From NCBI RefSeq assembly GCF_014205015.1, contig NZ_JACHMO010000001.1, forward strand, positions 4,216,001-4,280,000: a DNA stretch of 64,000 bases, given 5' to 3'. Below are positions 50,267 through 58,708 of the stretch, piece after piece. Position 1 is the first letter of the stretch. Each line of letters begins with the position of its first letter. The translations under genes and the position numbers were made by a program. The notes beneath the pieces are model-generated. The model was not told the origin of the DNA. It saw only the letters and a program-made list of their open reading frames with translations, and made no database searches. Source of the DNA: Saccharothrix ecbatanensis (GTDB lineage: Bacteria > Actinomycetota > Actinomycetes > Mycobacteriales > Pseudonocardiaceae).

Positions 50267-53200
50267 GTGGGCATGGAGATACCCGACGAAGTCAAGTGGC
50301 TGCTGCCGATCGTGGTCGGCGAGAGCTGGCCCGAGGGCGACGAGGACAAGCTCCGCGAGCTGCGTGACGCCTGGCACCGTGCGGCGGAGGCGATCCCGCA
50401 GGTCAGCTCGACCGCGGACCGGGGTGCGTCGTCGATCATCGGTGAGTGGACCGGGGAGAGCGCCGAGGCGTTCGAGGAGGCGTGGAAGAAGTACGTCGAC
50501 GGTGACGGGGCGTACTTCAAGTCGATCGCCGAGGCGTGCCAGGCGTTGGGCGACTCGTGCGACGCGACGGCGCTCGACGTCGAGTACACGAAGTACATGA
50601 TCATCGCCTCGCTGATCATGCTGGCCATCTCGATCGCGGCCATGATCGCTTCGGCGGTGGTGACGTTCGGCGCGTCGACCGCGGGCATCGTGCCCGCGCA
50701 GATCGCGACGCGCATGACCGTGCAGATGATCTTCCGGCAGCTGTTGCAGAAGCTGATGCAGCAGGGGTTCAAGAAGGTCGCGCAGCAGGTGTTGCAGCGG
50801 GTGCTTCGGGAGGTCGCGACGAACGTGGCGACCGGGGTGGCGCTCGACGCCGGTATCCAGGCCGTGCAGGTGGCGAGCGGGGACCGGAAGTCGTGGGACT
50901 GGAGCAAGACCGGGGACGCCGCCGTCGGTGGTGCGGTGGAGGGCGTGGTCGGCGCCGCGTCGAACGCCGTGCCGGCCGGTGCGACGAGGGGTGTGGCGGA
51001 CAGCGTCGGTGGCCAGGTCGCCGACAGTGCGGTGCGTGCGGCGACCCGTGGTGCGGTGGAGGGCGTGGCGACGACCGTTGGCGAGGCGGCGGTCACCGGG
51101 GAGTTGGACCAGCTGTCGGCTTCGGACGTGCTGATGGGCGCGTCCGGCGGTGCGGTCGATCGCGGGGTCGGCGGGGCGACGGATTCGCTGGATGCGGTCC
51201 GTGACATGGACGTCGCCACGCCGGACGCCGGCGTTCCCCGGTCGGGTGGTGGTCCGGACGACTCGCCGATCCGTGAGACGGCGACCCGGACGTCGGGGCT
51301 GTCACCCAGCCTCGCGGACCGGTCGGATGCCGCCGCACCGGCCGGGGCAGGCCAGGTCGGCACTGGTCAGCCAGGTGCGACAGCCGGCAACCAGCCAGGC
51401 CAATCCCCTGCCTCCGCGCCTTCGCAGTCCTGGGTACCGCCAGGCGGGACAGCTACCGCCGGCGCAATGGCACCCAGCAGCACGGCACCCAGCAGCACGG
51501 CACCCAGCGGCACGGCACCGTCCAGCACGCCCACGGTCCAGCCTTCCCAGACTGGCACCCAGCACACAGCCGGTTCGACGTCATCGGGCAGCGCCACCCA
51601 GCCCGCTCCCGCATCCGTTCCCAGCCAGGGATCATCCGCACCAACCGGCAGCGGCCACACCACCCAGGCCCCGCCAAGCAGCACCAGCCAGCCAGGCTCG
51701 GCACAAACCAGCACTCCCACCCCAAGCACCAGCTCCACCACTGCCTCCGCCACCGGCACCAGCCCCGCCACCGGCAGCCCAACCACCGGGACCGGGACCA
51801 GTCCAACCCCGGCCGCCGGCTCCAGCACCACCCCTGGCGCGGGTTCCAACACTCCATCGAGCAGCAGCCCCAGCCCCGCACCCAGCGCCAGCCCCACCTC
51901 AGGCACCAGCTCCAGCACTACCCCGGGCACCGCAACCAATCCCGCTCCCACCAGCACCACCCCGAACACCGGCAGCACCACGCAGGGCGGCAGCACCGGC
52001 AGCAACTCCAGCACTGCCACAGGCACGGGCAGCGGCACCGGCTCCAGCCAGGGATCTCCCACCGGCGGCTACGGGAGGGCACCCGCACCGAGCGCCGGAT
52101 ACGGCATGGCTCCTCCTCCCCCCGGCAACTTCGGCCCACAACCAGGCGGCTACCCCACCGACCCGGGCCGCCCGCAGAACCCGCCGAATCCGCCGAACCC
52201 CGCCCAGGGCAACGTCTTCGCCGCAGGAACAACCGCCCCGCCGCCCCCACCCCGTTTCGACACCCCGCCCGTCCCACAACAGCACGGCACCCCACCGCCG
52301 CCACCACCGCCGATGCCAGGCCACCAACCCGGCGGCACGCCTCCGCGCGCCTTCAACCAGGGACCACCTCAACGCGGCCCCCAAGGCACACCACCACAAC
52401 GCGGCCCGATCCCACCGCCTCCGCACCAGCGCGCCCCCCACGGCACGCCACCGCCCCGCGCCGACATGCCACCGGCCGGCCGCCCCACCCCGCCGCCCTA
52501 CACACCCGCACCGCCGCCACGTGCCCCGATGCCACCGTCCGCACGCCCGACGGCGCCACCACCGGCACACCGCCCACCCGCCGGTCGCCCGCCAATGCCC
52601 CCACAGGGCTACGCGCCGAACCCACCGCACCCGCAAGGCCCTCCACCCCCACACCGCCCCGCGCCCCCGCCTGCCTACCCGCCACCCAACGCACCCCGAC
52701 CCCAGGGCCCGGCCCCGACCGGCCCTCACAGGCGCCAAGACCCGGCTGACTCACGCCCACCCAGCCAGCCGAACGCACCCCAGCCGACCACCCCACCCAA
52801 CCCCCGCACCCCCGAGCAGCCCACGCCGCTCACCCCTGCGCCCACCCCCGAGCCGTCAACACCACTCCCACCTCCGCGCACCCCCGACCCGGCGACCCCG
52901 CCCACCCCTTCGCGCACCCCCGAATCGCCCACGCCGCCCAAGCCCTGGCGCGCTCCCGAGCCGGCGACCCCGCCCAAGACTCCACGCACCTCCGAGTCGC
53001 CCACGCCGTGGCGCGCTCCCGACCCGCTCACCCAATCCGAGCCCTCGCGCGCCTCCGAGCCGGCAACCCCACCCGAGCAGACCACCCAGCCCTCTCCCGA
53101 ACCCACGCCGGCCGAACCACCCCAGACTCCCCACACCCCGGAGCCCACCCCGGCCGCAGCACCCCACGACCCGACACCGTCCGAACAACAGGACGCGTCG

Positions 53201-56110
53201 CCCACCCCGGACCCGGACCACACACCCCCGGAGTCACCGGCAGACCAAGCGACCGACGCCGACGCCGACACCGACCAGCCCGAGCCGGACAGTGCGAACC
53301 CCGACGACCCCACCGAGAACGACCCCGACACCGACCGCCTCGACACCGACCGCCTCGACACCGACCGCGCCGACACCGACCACCCCGCCGACACGGACGC
53401 GAATCCCCGTGATCTCGGCGAGGACTACCTGTTCGACCCGAACCACCGCGCCACCCCCGCCGACAACACCGCGATCGACGCCGGACTCACCGGCGACGGC
53501 CGACGCGCCCAGATCACGCACGACGCCCTCGCCCACCGCAACGCATCCGACTCGCTCTCCCGCCTGTCCGACGAAGGCGCGATCGCGCTGCACGCCTACA
53601 CCGGCCACGACCTGTTCGCCACGGCCAACACGGCGCAACGCCTCGGTCCCGAAGGCATGCTCGCGAAAGACGAGCCGGTGGACTTCGAGCGCGCCAGGCA
53701 CCAGATGCGGGCGATCGTCTCGGCGATCAACGAGCTGGACCCGATCGAAGCCGAGCTGGTTCGCGGCATCGACGTCGCGGGCAACGAGGTACTCGCCAAG
53801 CTGATCGCGGACCAGTACGTGCCGGGCAGGACGACCGTCGAGCCGACCGTCGTCAGCGCGTCGATCAAGGAATCGCCGGACTTCGTGTCCAAGTTCGGCG
53901 AGGACGTCGAGATCCACATCCAGGCCAAGACGGCCCGCGACATCCACGAGCTGTCGCAGAACAAAGACGAGCGCGAAGCGGTCTCCAGGCCGGCCACCCA
54001 GTGGTACACCCACGCCAAGGAGACCGTCGAGGTCGAGCGCAACGGGGTCGTCAAGCAGAAGACGGTCATCCGAGTCGAAGAGGTCCTGCCCGGCGACCCC
54101 CGCTACCTCGACCGAGCCGCAGCCGAGCAGGAGATCGCCGACCGGCGTGCAGCCAACAACGCCAACAAGGAGACCTTCGACAAACTGCTCAAGGAGGCGA
54201 TCCGCGAGCGGCTGGACGGTGGCAAACCCGACAGGCCCGAACCGCAGAAGCCCATCCCCACCGCCCCGGACGACAACCACATCCACAACCGGCTCAGCGG
54301 GTTCGCGGGCGTGGACCCGATGTTCGACGGCGGCCCGGTCGACGTCGACACCAGCGGCAACCACGACTGGTCGCCGCTGGCCCGCGCCACAAACCCGCCC
54401 TCCGAACCCGCGATCCACGCCGACACCGCCAACCCCAACCAGGCGGCCAAGTACGTCGCCGAACGACACCCCCACCTGGCCGGCGTCAACCCGCGCTTCC
54501 ACGACGCGAACGCCTACGAGCAGGGCTACCAGACCAACTGCACGCGGGGCGTCGTGGCGAGCGCGTTGCGCCAGGCGGGCATCGACACCGAAGCCGGCCC
54601 ACTGCGCCCCGACCAGCTGGAGACGCACGGCACCCTGGACTACGTCCGGGACCAGCTGGGTGGGCAGTGGCAGTCGCACAACGACTACGACGACGTGATC
54701 CGCGCGATGCGCGACCGCCCCCTGGACTCCCGCGCGGTGATCGCGGTCAAGTACCTGGGGCCGGACGGCGTCGAGTACGGACACGTGGCGGAAGTCGTGC
54801 ACACGCGCGAGGGCGTCGCGTTCGTTGACCCGCAGACCAACTCACTGATGAACCTGCCCCACCCACCGGTGACGCTGGACCTGCTCCCCCACGACCTGGC
54901 CGAGGCAAAAGACCGCCACACAGCAGACCCGGAAAAATCCACAAAGGACACAACAACCACCAGCGACACCGGCTACGGCGCAGCCGAACCCAACCAACGC
55001 CCCGACGACCGCCCACCACCGACCCGCGAGGAAATCGGCCGCTACCTCCAGGAACCGCGAGTCCAGGACGCCATGCGCGTGGCAGACGCCATCAGCCAAC
55101 GCGACCCGGACTCCCGCATCGCCGTGGACGGCCAGAAGCTGCACATCGGCGAAGCCATCGCCGCCCTCCTGCCGCGCCACCCCGAGATGGCTGCGCTACT
55201 GCGCGACGTCCCGTTCCTGGAGAACTCCCTACTCGCCCGCCCCCAGACACTGGCGAACTTGCTGAGGCACCCGCAGGCGATCGAGGTGCTGGACGATTGC
55301 GTCAGAGAGGTCCGCGAGCACGAGGACGGACCGGAAGCCCTAGCCGACCACTACGACGCCGAACCTGCGCCAGGGCCCGCCCTTCTCACTTCGGAACAAG
55401 CAGAGTTGTCCGGACGTGCCAAGGACATCGCCGAACGCGCGCCCAAGATCGACCGAGCCCAGCCCGACTTCATCCAGGCGAACAAGGACGACACCGATTA
55501 CCGAGAGCAGTACCTCGAAGGGCTGTACCGGAACTGGGCGACGAAACAGCAGCAGTTGCACACTTTGGCCAACGAAGTCGCCGAAGCAACAGGTGGGGAA
55601 GCGTTCTCCCGCAGGACCGAAAAGAGCAGGGTTCGAGCCGCAGACAAGATCGCGGAGTACAAAAACGACGCGTCCAGTCTCACCGACCTGGTGGGATCGA
55701 AGATCCAATACTCCACCGTGGCCGACGCTTACAAGGGCCTGGATGTGTTGTTGAACAAAATCCAAGCAGATGGCTCGAAGGTGACGATCGTCAAGTTCAA
55801 GGATCGCTTCCTGAAGCCACAGGACAGCGGCTACCGCGACCTCCAGTTCAACGTCCGCTTGGAACTGGATGACGGAACCTTCCACGTGGCCGAACTTCGC
55901 CTACACCTGAGGGCGATCGACGACGTGGCGGACTTCGAGCACGCGTTGTACGAGGTGCGCAGGGACTTCGCCACTTTGGCCGGAGAAGAGGGCCGTAGTA
56001 TGAGCGCGGAGGAGCGGGCCTTGGCCGGAGCGATCCTCTCTCGGGAGAAGGACCTGTTCGGCGAAGCTTTCGCCCAGGGCCACGGAACTGTGCGGAACGG
56101 TGATCAGTGA
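50267..56110 (+). CDS. Giant polymorphic toxin: WXG leader, ART, papain-like and RelA/SpoT-like domains
   Basis: 1947 aa from GTG 50267 (ATG at 50273 also fits). Residues 1-100 form a WXG-like helical leader (W61-T-G63), with a membrane segment at about 112-145. A Ser/Thr then Pro-rich linker spans about 345-1050. Then, by my reading: an ADP-ribosyltransferase at about 1102-1275 (Arg1166, Ser1197-x-Ser1199, Glu1235-x-Glu1237); a papain-like domain at about 1395-1545 (Cys1425, His1506, Asp1521); and a RelA/SpoT-like domain at about 1760-1925 (Asp1807, KDR at 1845-1847, GYR at 1855-1857, Glu1876). It is probably exported by type VII secretion and injures rival cells. Three catalytic modules in one chain is unusual. 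Confidence 0.85.
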   Translation: MGMEIPDEVKWLLPIVVGESWPEGDEDKLRELRDAWHRAAEAIPQVSSTADRGASSIIGEWTGESAEAFEEAWKKYVDGDGAYFKSIAEACQALGDSCDATALDVEYTKYMIIASLIMLAISIAAMIASAVVTFGASTAGIVPAQIATRMTVQMIFRQLLQKLMQQGFKKVAQQVLQRVLREVATNVATGVALDAGIQAVQVASGDRKSWDWSKTGDAAVGGAVEGVVGAASNAVPAGATRGVADSVGGQVADSAVRAATRGAVEGVATTVGEAAVTGELDQLSASDVLMGASGGAVDRGVGGATDSLDAVRDMDVATPDAGVPRSGGGPDDSPIRETATRTSGLSPSLADRSDAAAPAGAGQVGTGQPGATAGNQPGQSPASAPSQSWVPPGGTATAGAMAPSSTAPSSTAPSGTAPSSTPTVQPSQTGTQHTAGSTSSGSATQPAPASVPSQGSSAPTGSGHTTQAPPSSTSQPGSAQTSTPTPSTSSTTASATGTSPATGSPTTGTGTSPTPAAGSSTTPGAGSNTPSSSSPSPAPSASPTSGTSSSTTPGTATNPAPTSTTPNTGSTTQGGSTGSNSSTATGTGSGTGSSQGSPTGGYGRAPAPSAGYGMAPPPPGNFGPQPGGYPTDPGRPQNPPNPPNPAQGNVFAAGTTAPPPPPRFDTPPVPQQHGTPPPPPPPMPGHQPGGTPPRAFNQGPPQRGPQGTPPQRGPIPPPPHQRAPHGTPPPRADMPPAGRPTPPPYTPAPPPRAPMPPSARPTAPPPAHRPPAGRPPMPPQGYAPNPPHPQGPPPPHRPAPPPAYPPPNAPRPQGPAPTGPHRRQDPADSRPPSQPNAPQPTTPPNPRTPEQPTPLTPAPTPEPSTPLPPPRTPDPATPPTPSRTPESPTPPKPWRAPEPATPPKTPRTSESPTPWRAPDPLTQSEPSRASEPATPPEQTTQPSPEPTPAEPPQTPHTPEPTPAAAPHDPTPSEQQDASPTPDPDHTPPESPADQATDADADTDQPEPDSANPDDPTENDPDTDRLDTDRLDTDRADTDHPADTDANPRDLGEDYLFDPNHRATPADNTAIDAGLTGDGRRAQITHDALAHRNASDSLSRLSDEGAIALHAYTGHDLFATANTAQRLGPEGMLAKDEPVDFERARHQMRAIVSAINELDPIEAELVRGIDVAGNEVLAKLIADQYVPGRTTVEPTVVSASIKESPDFVSKFGEDVEIHIQAKTARDIHELSQNKDEREAVSRPATQWYTHAKETVEVERNGVVKQKTVIRVEEVLPGDPRYLDRAAAEQEIADRRAANNANKETFDKLLKEAIRERLDGGKPDRPEPQKPIPTAPDDNHIHNRLSGFAGVDPMFDGGPVDVDTSGNHDWSPLARATNPPSEPAIHADTANPNQAAKYVAERHPHLAGVNPRFHDANAYEQGYQTNCTRGVVASALRQAGIDTEAGPLRPDQLETHGTLDYVRDQLGGQWQSHNDYDDVIRAMRDRPLDSRAVIAVKYLGPDGVEYGHVAEVVHTREGVAFVDPQTNSLMNLPHPPVTLDLLPHDLAEAKDRHTADPEKSTKDTTTTSDTGYGAAEPNQRPDDRPPPTREEIGRYLQEPRVQDAMRVADAISQRDPDSRIAVDGQKLHIGEAIAALLPRHPEMAALLRDVPFLENSLLARPQTLANLLRHPQAIEVLDDCVREVREHEDGPEALADHYDAEPAPGPALLTSEQAELSGRAKDIAERAPKIDRAQPDFIQANKDDTDYREQYLEGLYRNWATKQQQLHTLANEVAEATGGEAFSRRTEKSRVRAADKIAEYKNDASSLTDLVGSKIQYSTVADAYKGLDVLLNKIQADGSKVTIVKFKDRFLKPQDSGYRDLQFNVRLELDDGTFHVAELRLHLRAIDDVADFEHALYEVRRDFATLAGEEGRSMSAEERALAGAILSREKDLFGEAFAQGHGTVRNGDQ

Positions 56111-56538
56111 TGGTGAGGACTCCGTCCTACTACGAGTACTACAAGTCGACCTACGTCATCGAGACCGACTCCGAGGGCGACTGGATCGGCCACCGCCTCA
56201 ACACCGAGACCGGCGAGTTCGACCTGGACAACCGCCCCATCCCCGAAATCCTCTTCGCAACCTCGACAAGCGAAGTAGCCTCTCTGGATTACGACGACTT
56301 CATCTGGACCACCGAAGAAGTCCGTGGAAACCTCCGAGGTGACGGGGCGGTCTTCGCGCTCTACGAGACCATCAACGCCATCTACGAACAGGCCGCCCGA
56401 GAAGGCCGTAAGTCGATCACCAGCGAAGAGCTGGCGTTGATCAAATCCATCCGGCGCCGCACGTTCAAGATGTGGGAAGACGAAGCCGCCCGCCGAGCGG
56501 CAGGCGAACCGCCGACGTTCACCGTCAGGCGGCCGTGA
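56110..56538 (+). CDS. Putative immunity protein for the toxin C-terminus
   Basis: 142 aa from ATG 56110, sharing TGATG with the toxin stop (GTG 56107 is possible). The protein is acidic with aromatic residues at the start ('TPSYYEYYKSTYVIETDSEGDWIGHRLNTETGEFDLDNRPIPEILFATS') and helical at the end. It has no signal peptide and no family motif I can name. Genes placed directly after a polymorphic toxin nearly always encode the antidote to its last domain, here the RelA/SpoT-like module. That assignment is inference from position. Confidence 0.7.
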   Translation: MVRTPSYYEYYKSTYVIETDSEGDWIGHRLNTETGEFDLDNRPIPEILFATSTSEVASLDYDDFIWTTEEVRGNLRGDGAVFALYETINAIYEQAAREGRKSITSEELALIKSIRRRTFKMWEDEAARRAAGEPPTFTVRRP

Positions 56539-56564
56539 TGACGACCAGGAAGGGTTGAGCAGGG

Positions 56565-58706
56565 GTGGAGACCGCGGAGGCGGTGGCCAAGGTCGAGGAG
56601 TGGCTCCAGGCGGTCCACGGGGCGCGGGGGTTGCGGGTCGATCACGGGAAGGTGCGCCGGGTTCCCGAAGGCTGGTCCGTGCCCTACAACTCGGTCGCCT
56701 TCCTGGACGGGGGCGACGCGGGCAAGGAGATCTTCCCCCCACCCCGACTGATCGTGCGCGAGCCGGACGGGCAGCTGCGTGAGGCCAGCCCTCGACCCGG
56801 CGGTCTCAGCATCCCCGCACGGACACCCGGTGAGGGTTACTGGCAGGAACTCGTCGATCCCGAGGTCGCCGCGTCCGGCTTGGGCTACCTCGGTGTGCCG
56901 TCGAGGGCGATCGGCGGCTGGGAGTGGATCGAGCCCGACGGCACGCCGACCAACCGGGACAGCGTCAACGGGGGCTACCGCGCCGGTCCGATGCGCATGG
57001 GCTTCCTCCCCCCGGCCAACTCGGTGGAGTGGATGCTGCTGTTCGCCGCCGTCGACTGGCTCGACCGCGACCGCCTGCTCACCGGCCTCACGCAAGCGGA
57101 AGTCCTTGTGCCCCACAGTGGGCTCGTGGGGAAGCGGACCTCCGACTGGTATCCCGTGTACACGTCCACGCAGCAGCTCCCCGACGACACCACGAAATGG
57201 CGGCGGGTCGACCTGGCGAGCCTCGTGGCCGGTTTCCCGGAGCCCACCCGGCTGTCCTTCTTCAGCCCGGCCGGCACGACAGATATCTCCACGGCCGACC
57301 TCAAGACCGCGCTCCAGCAGTTCCCCCGGCTGCGTCCCCCCGTCGACGTGCCCGAGTCGAGGTTCGAGGTCGGCGAGGAGCCCGCACACCTGGCGAAGGA
57401 CATGGCCGCGAAGCTGGGGCTCAGCTCCCCCACCGACGTCCCGCTCCACGAAGCCCGCTTCGCCCGCAGCAACGGCTTCGAGCTCACCGACGACGAGATC
57501 CGCCGAACCGTCGTCGGCAAGTCCTGGGAACGGCTGGTCATCGAGACCGGCGACCCGCGACGATGGCCCGACGACCTGGCCGCCAACGGCCTCCAACCGA
57601 CCTACGACAACGACGGCCGGATCACCCCTCAAGTCGACGCGTACGGCAAGTACTGCATCCACGCGTCGACCTCCTTCAAGTACGGCTACCGGCGCGTGAT
57701 CGGCGCGATCGTCGGCTTCGCGCTCGGCGAGGCCCTGGGCCAAGCCGTCGACGCGCTCAGCCTGGACGAGATCCGTGCCCGCTTCGGCCCGCGCGGCGTC
57801 ACCGACCTGGTCTCCGGCGAGATCGGGCCGCTCACCCAACGCCTGCTGTTCCTCGTCGAAGCCGTGATCCGCAGCCCGCACACCCGTGCCCCCGACGCCG
57901 AGGCCGTCCTCGCCGACGCCGCCACCGGTGGCCTGCTGCGCTGGCTGCACACCCAAGGCGACACGGTCCCGCGCGAGGTGGACGGGTGGCTGGTCCGGGT
58001 CGCCGACCTCTACGCCGACCGGCTCCCCGACCCCGACGAACTGGCCGCCATCCGCGACCTCGCCCTGGGCCGGGCGGGAACGGGCTCAGGCCCGGCCGCG
58101 CTGCTCGCCGCACTGCCGGCCGCGCTCACCGAAGGCGGTCCCGGCACCGGGCTCCCACAAGGCACGAGGAGGGCCGCGCGCGTCATCGCCGGCCTCACCA
58201 CGCAGTCCGAAGAGGACCTCACCGCCACCGAGTACCTGACCGGGGTCTTCGAGCTCGCCTTGGAGAACAAAGTCAACCCGACACCGCTGTGGTTGGCGGG
58301 CCGCGACGTCCAGGTGCCGGGCGTGGACATCGCCTCGACATTGCCCAACTACAACAAGTTCGGCCTGGTGGACGCCTTCAACCCCGGAGAGATGGGCGCC
58401 GGACGCGACACGACGACCGTGCTGCGGCAGGCGTTCTCGGCCATCGCGGGGTTCGAGAACCGGACCGAGCTGGCGCTGACACGCGCGGTCAACCACTCCG
58501 GGCGCAGCGCGTTCACGGGTGCGCTGGCAGGGGCGCTGCTCGGAGCGCGCGTCGGCATCCCAGGCCTTCCCACCCAGTGGCTGGAACGGCTGGAGCTGCG
58601 CCACCTGGTGGAGAACCTGGCCACCGACGCCTTCCGCCACTTCAACCGCGCCTCGCCGCTCAGTGGCGGCACGGGCGACTGGACGACGAGATACCCCAGG
58701 ACGTGA
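56565..58706 (+). CDS. YrhB/Imm35-like protein fused to a dead ADP-ribosylglycohydrolase domain
   Basis: 713 aa from GTG 56565. Residues 1-75 look like a YrhB/Imm35 immunity domain ('GWSVPYNSVAFLDGGDAGKEIFPPPRLIVREPDG'); 110-250 resemble an SseB-type domain. From about 370 a DraG-type fold appears ('RRVIGAIVGFALGEALGQAVD'), but the metal block ITDDTQ reads 'IGPLTQ' (420-425) and HDGDSD reads 'HSGRSA' (644-649). It therefore cannot bind the two Mg2+. Encoded between the small immunity gene and an intact glycohydrolase, it is probably an immunity protein that binds instead of cleaving. Confidence 0.75.
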   Translation: METAEAVAKVEEWLQAVHGARGLRVDHGKVRRVPEGWSVPYNSVAFLDGGDAGKEIFPPPRLIVREPDGQLREASPRPGGLSIPARTPGEGYWQELVDPEVAASGLGYLGVPSRAIGGWEWIEPDGTPTNRDSVNGGYRAGPMRMGFLPPANSVEWMLLFAAVDWLDRDRLLTGLTQAEVLVPHSGLVGKRTSDWYPVYTSTQQLPDDTTKWRRVDLASLVAGFPEPTRLSFFSPAGTTDISTADLKTALQQFPRLRPPVDVPESRFEVGEEPAHLAKDMAAKLGLSSPTDVPLHEARFARSNGFELTDDEIRRTVVGKSWERLVIETGDPRRWPDDLAANGLQPTYDNDGRITPQVDAYGKYCIHASTSFKYGYRRVIGAIVGFALGEALGQAVDALSLDEIRARFGPRGVTDLVSGEIGPLTQRLLFLVEAVIRSPHTRAPDAEAVLADAATGGLLRWLHTQGDTVPREVDGWLVRVADLYADRLPDPDELAAIRDLALGRAGTGSGPAALLAALPAALTEGGPGTGLPQGTRRAARVIAGLTTQSEEDLTATEYLTGVFELALENKVNPTPLWLAGRDVQVPGVDIASTLPNYNKFGLVDAFNPGEMGAGRDTTTVLRQAFSAIAGFENRTELALTRAVNHSGRSAFTGALAGALLGARVGIPGLPTQWLERLELRHLVENLATDAFRHFNRASPLSGGTGDWTTRYPRT

Positions 58707-58708
58707 CC

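Noticed and set aside
55600..56030. Housekeeping (p)ppGpp synthetase
   Set aside because: The domain is the tail of a 1947-aa WXG-headed protein and lacks hydrolase, TGS and ACT domains.
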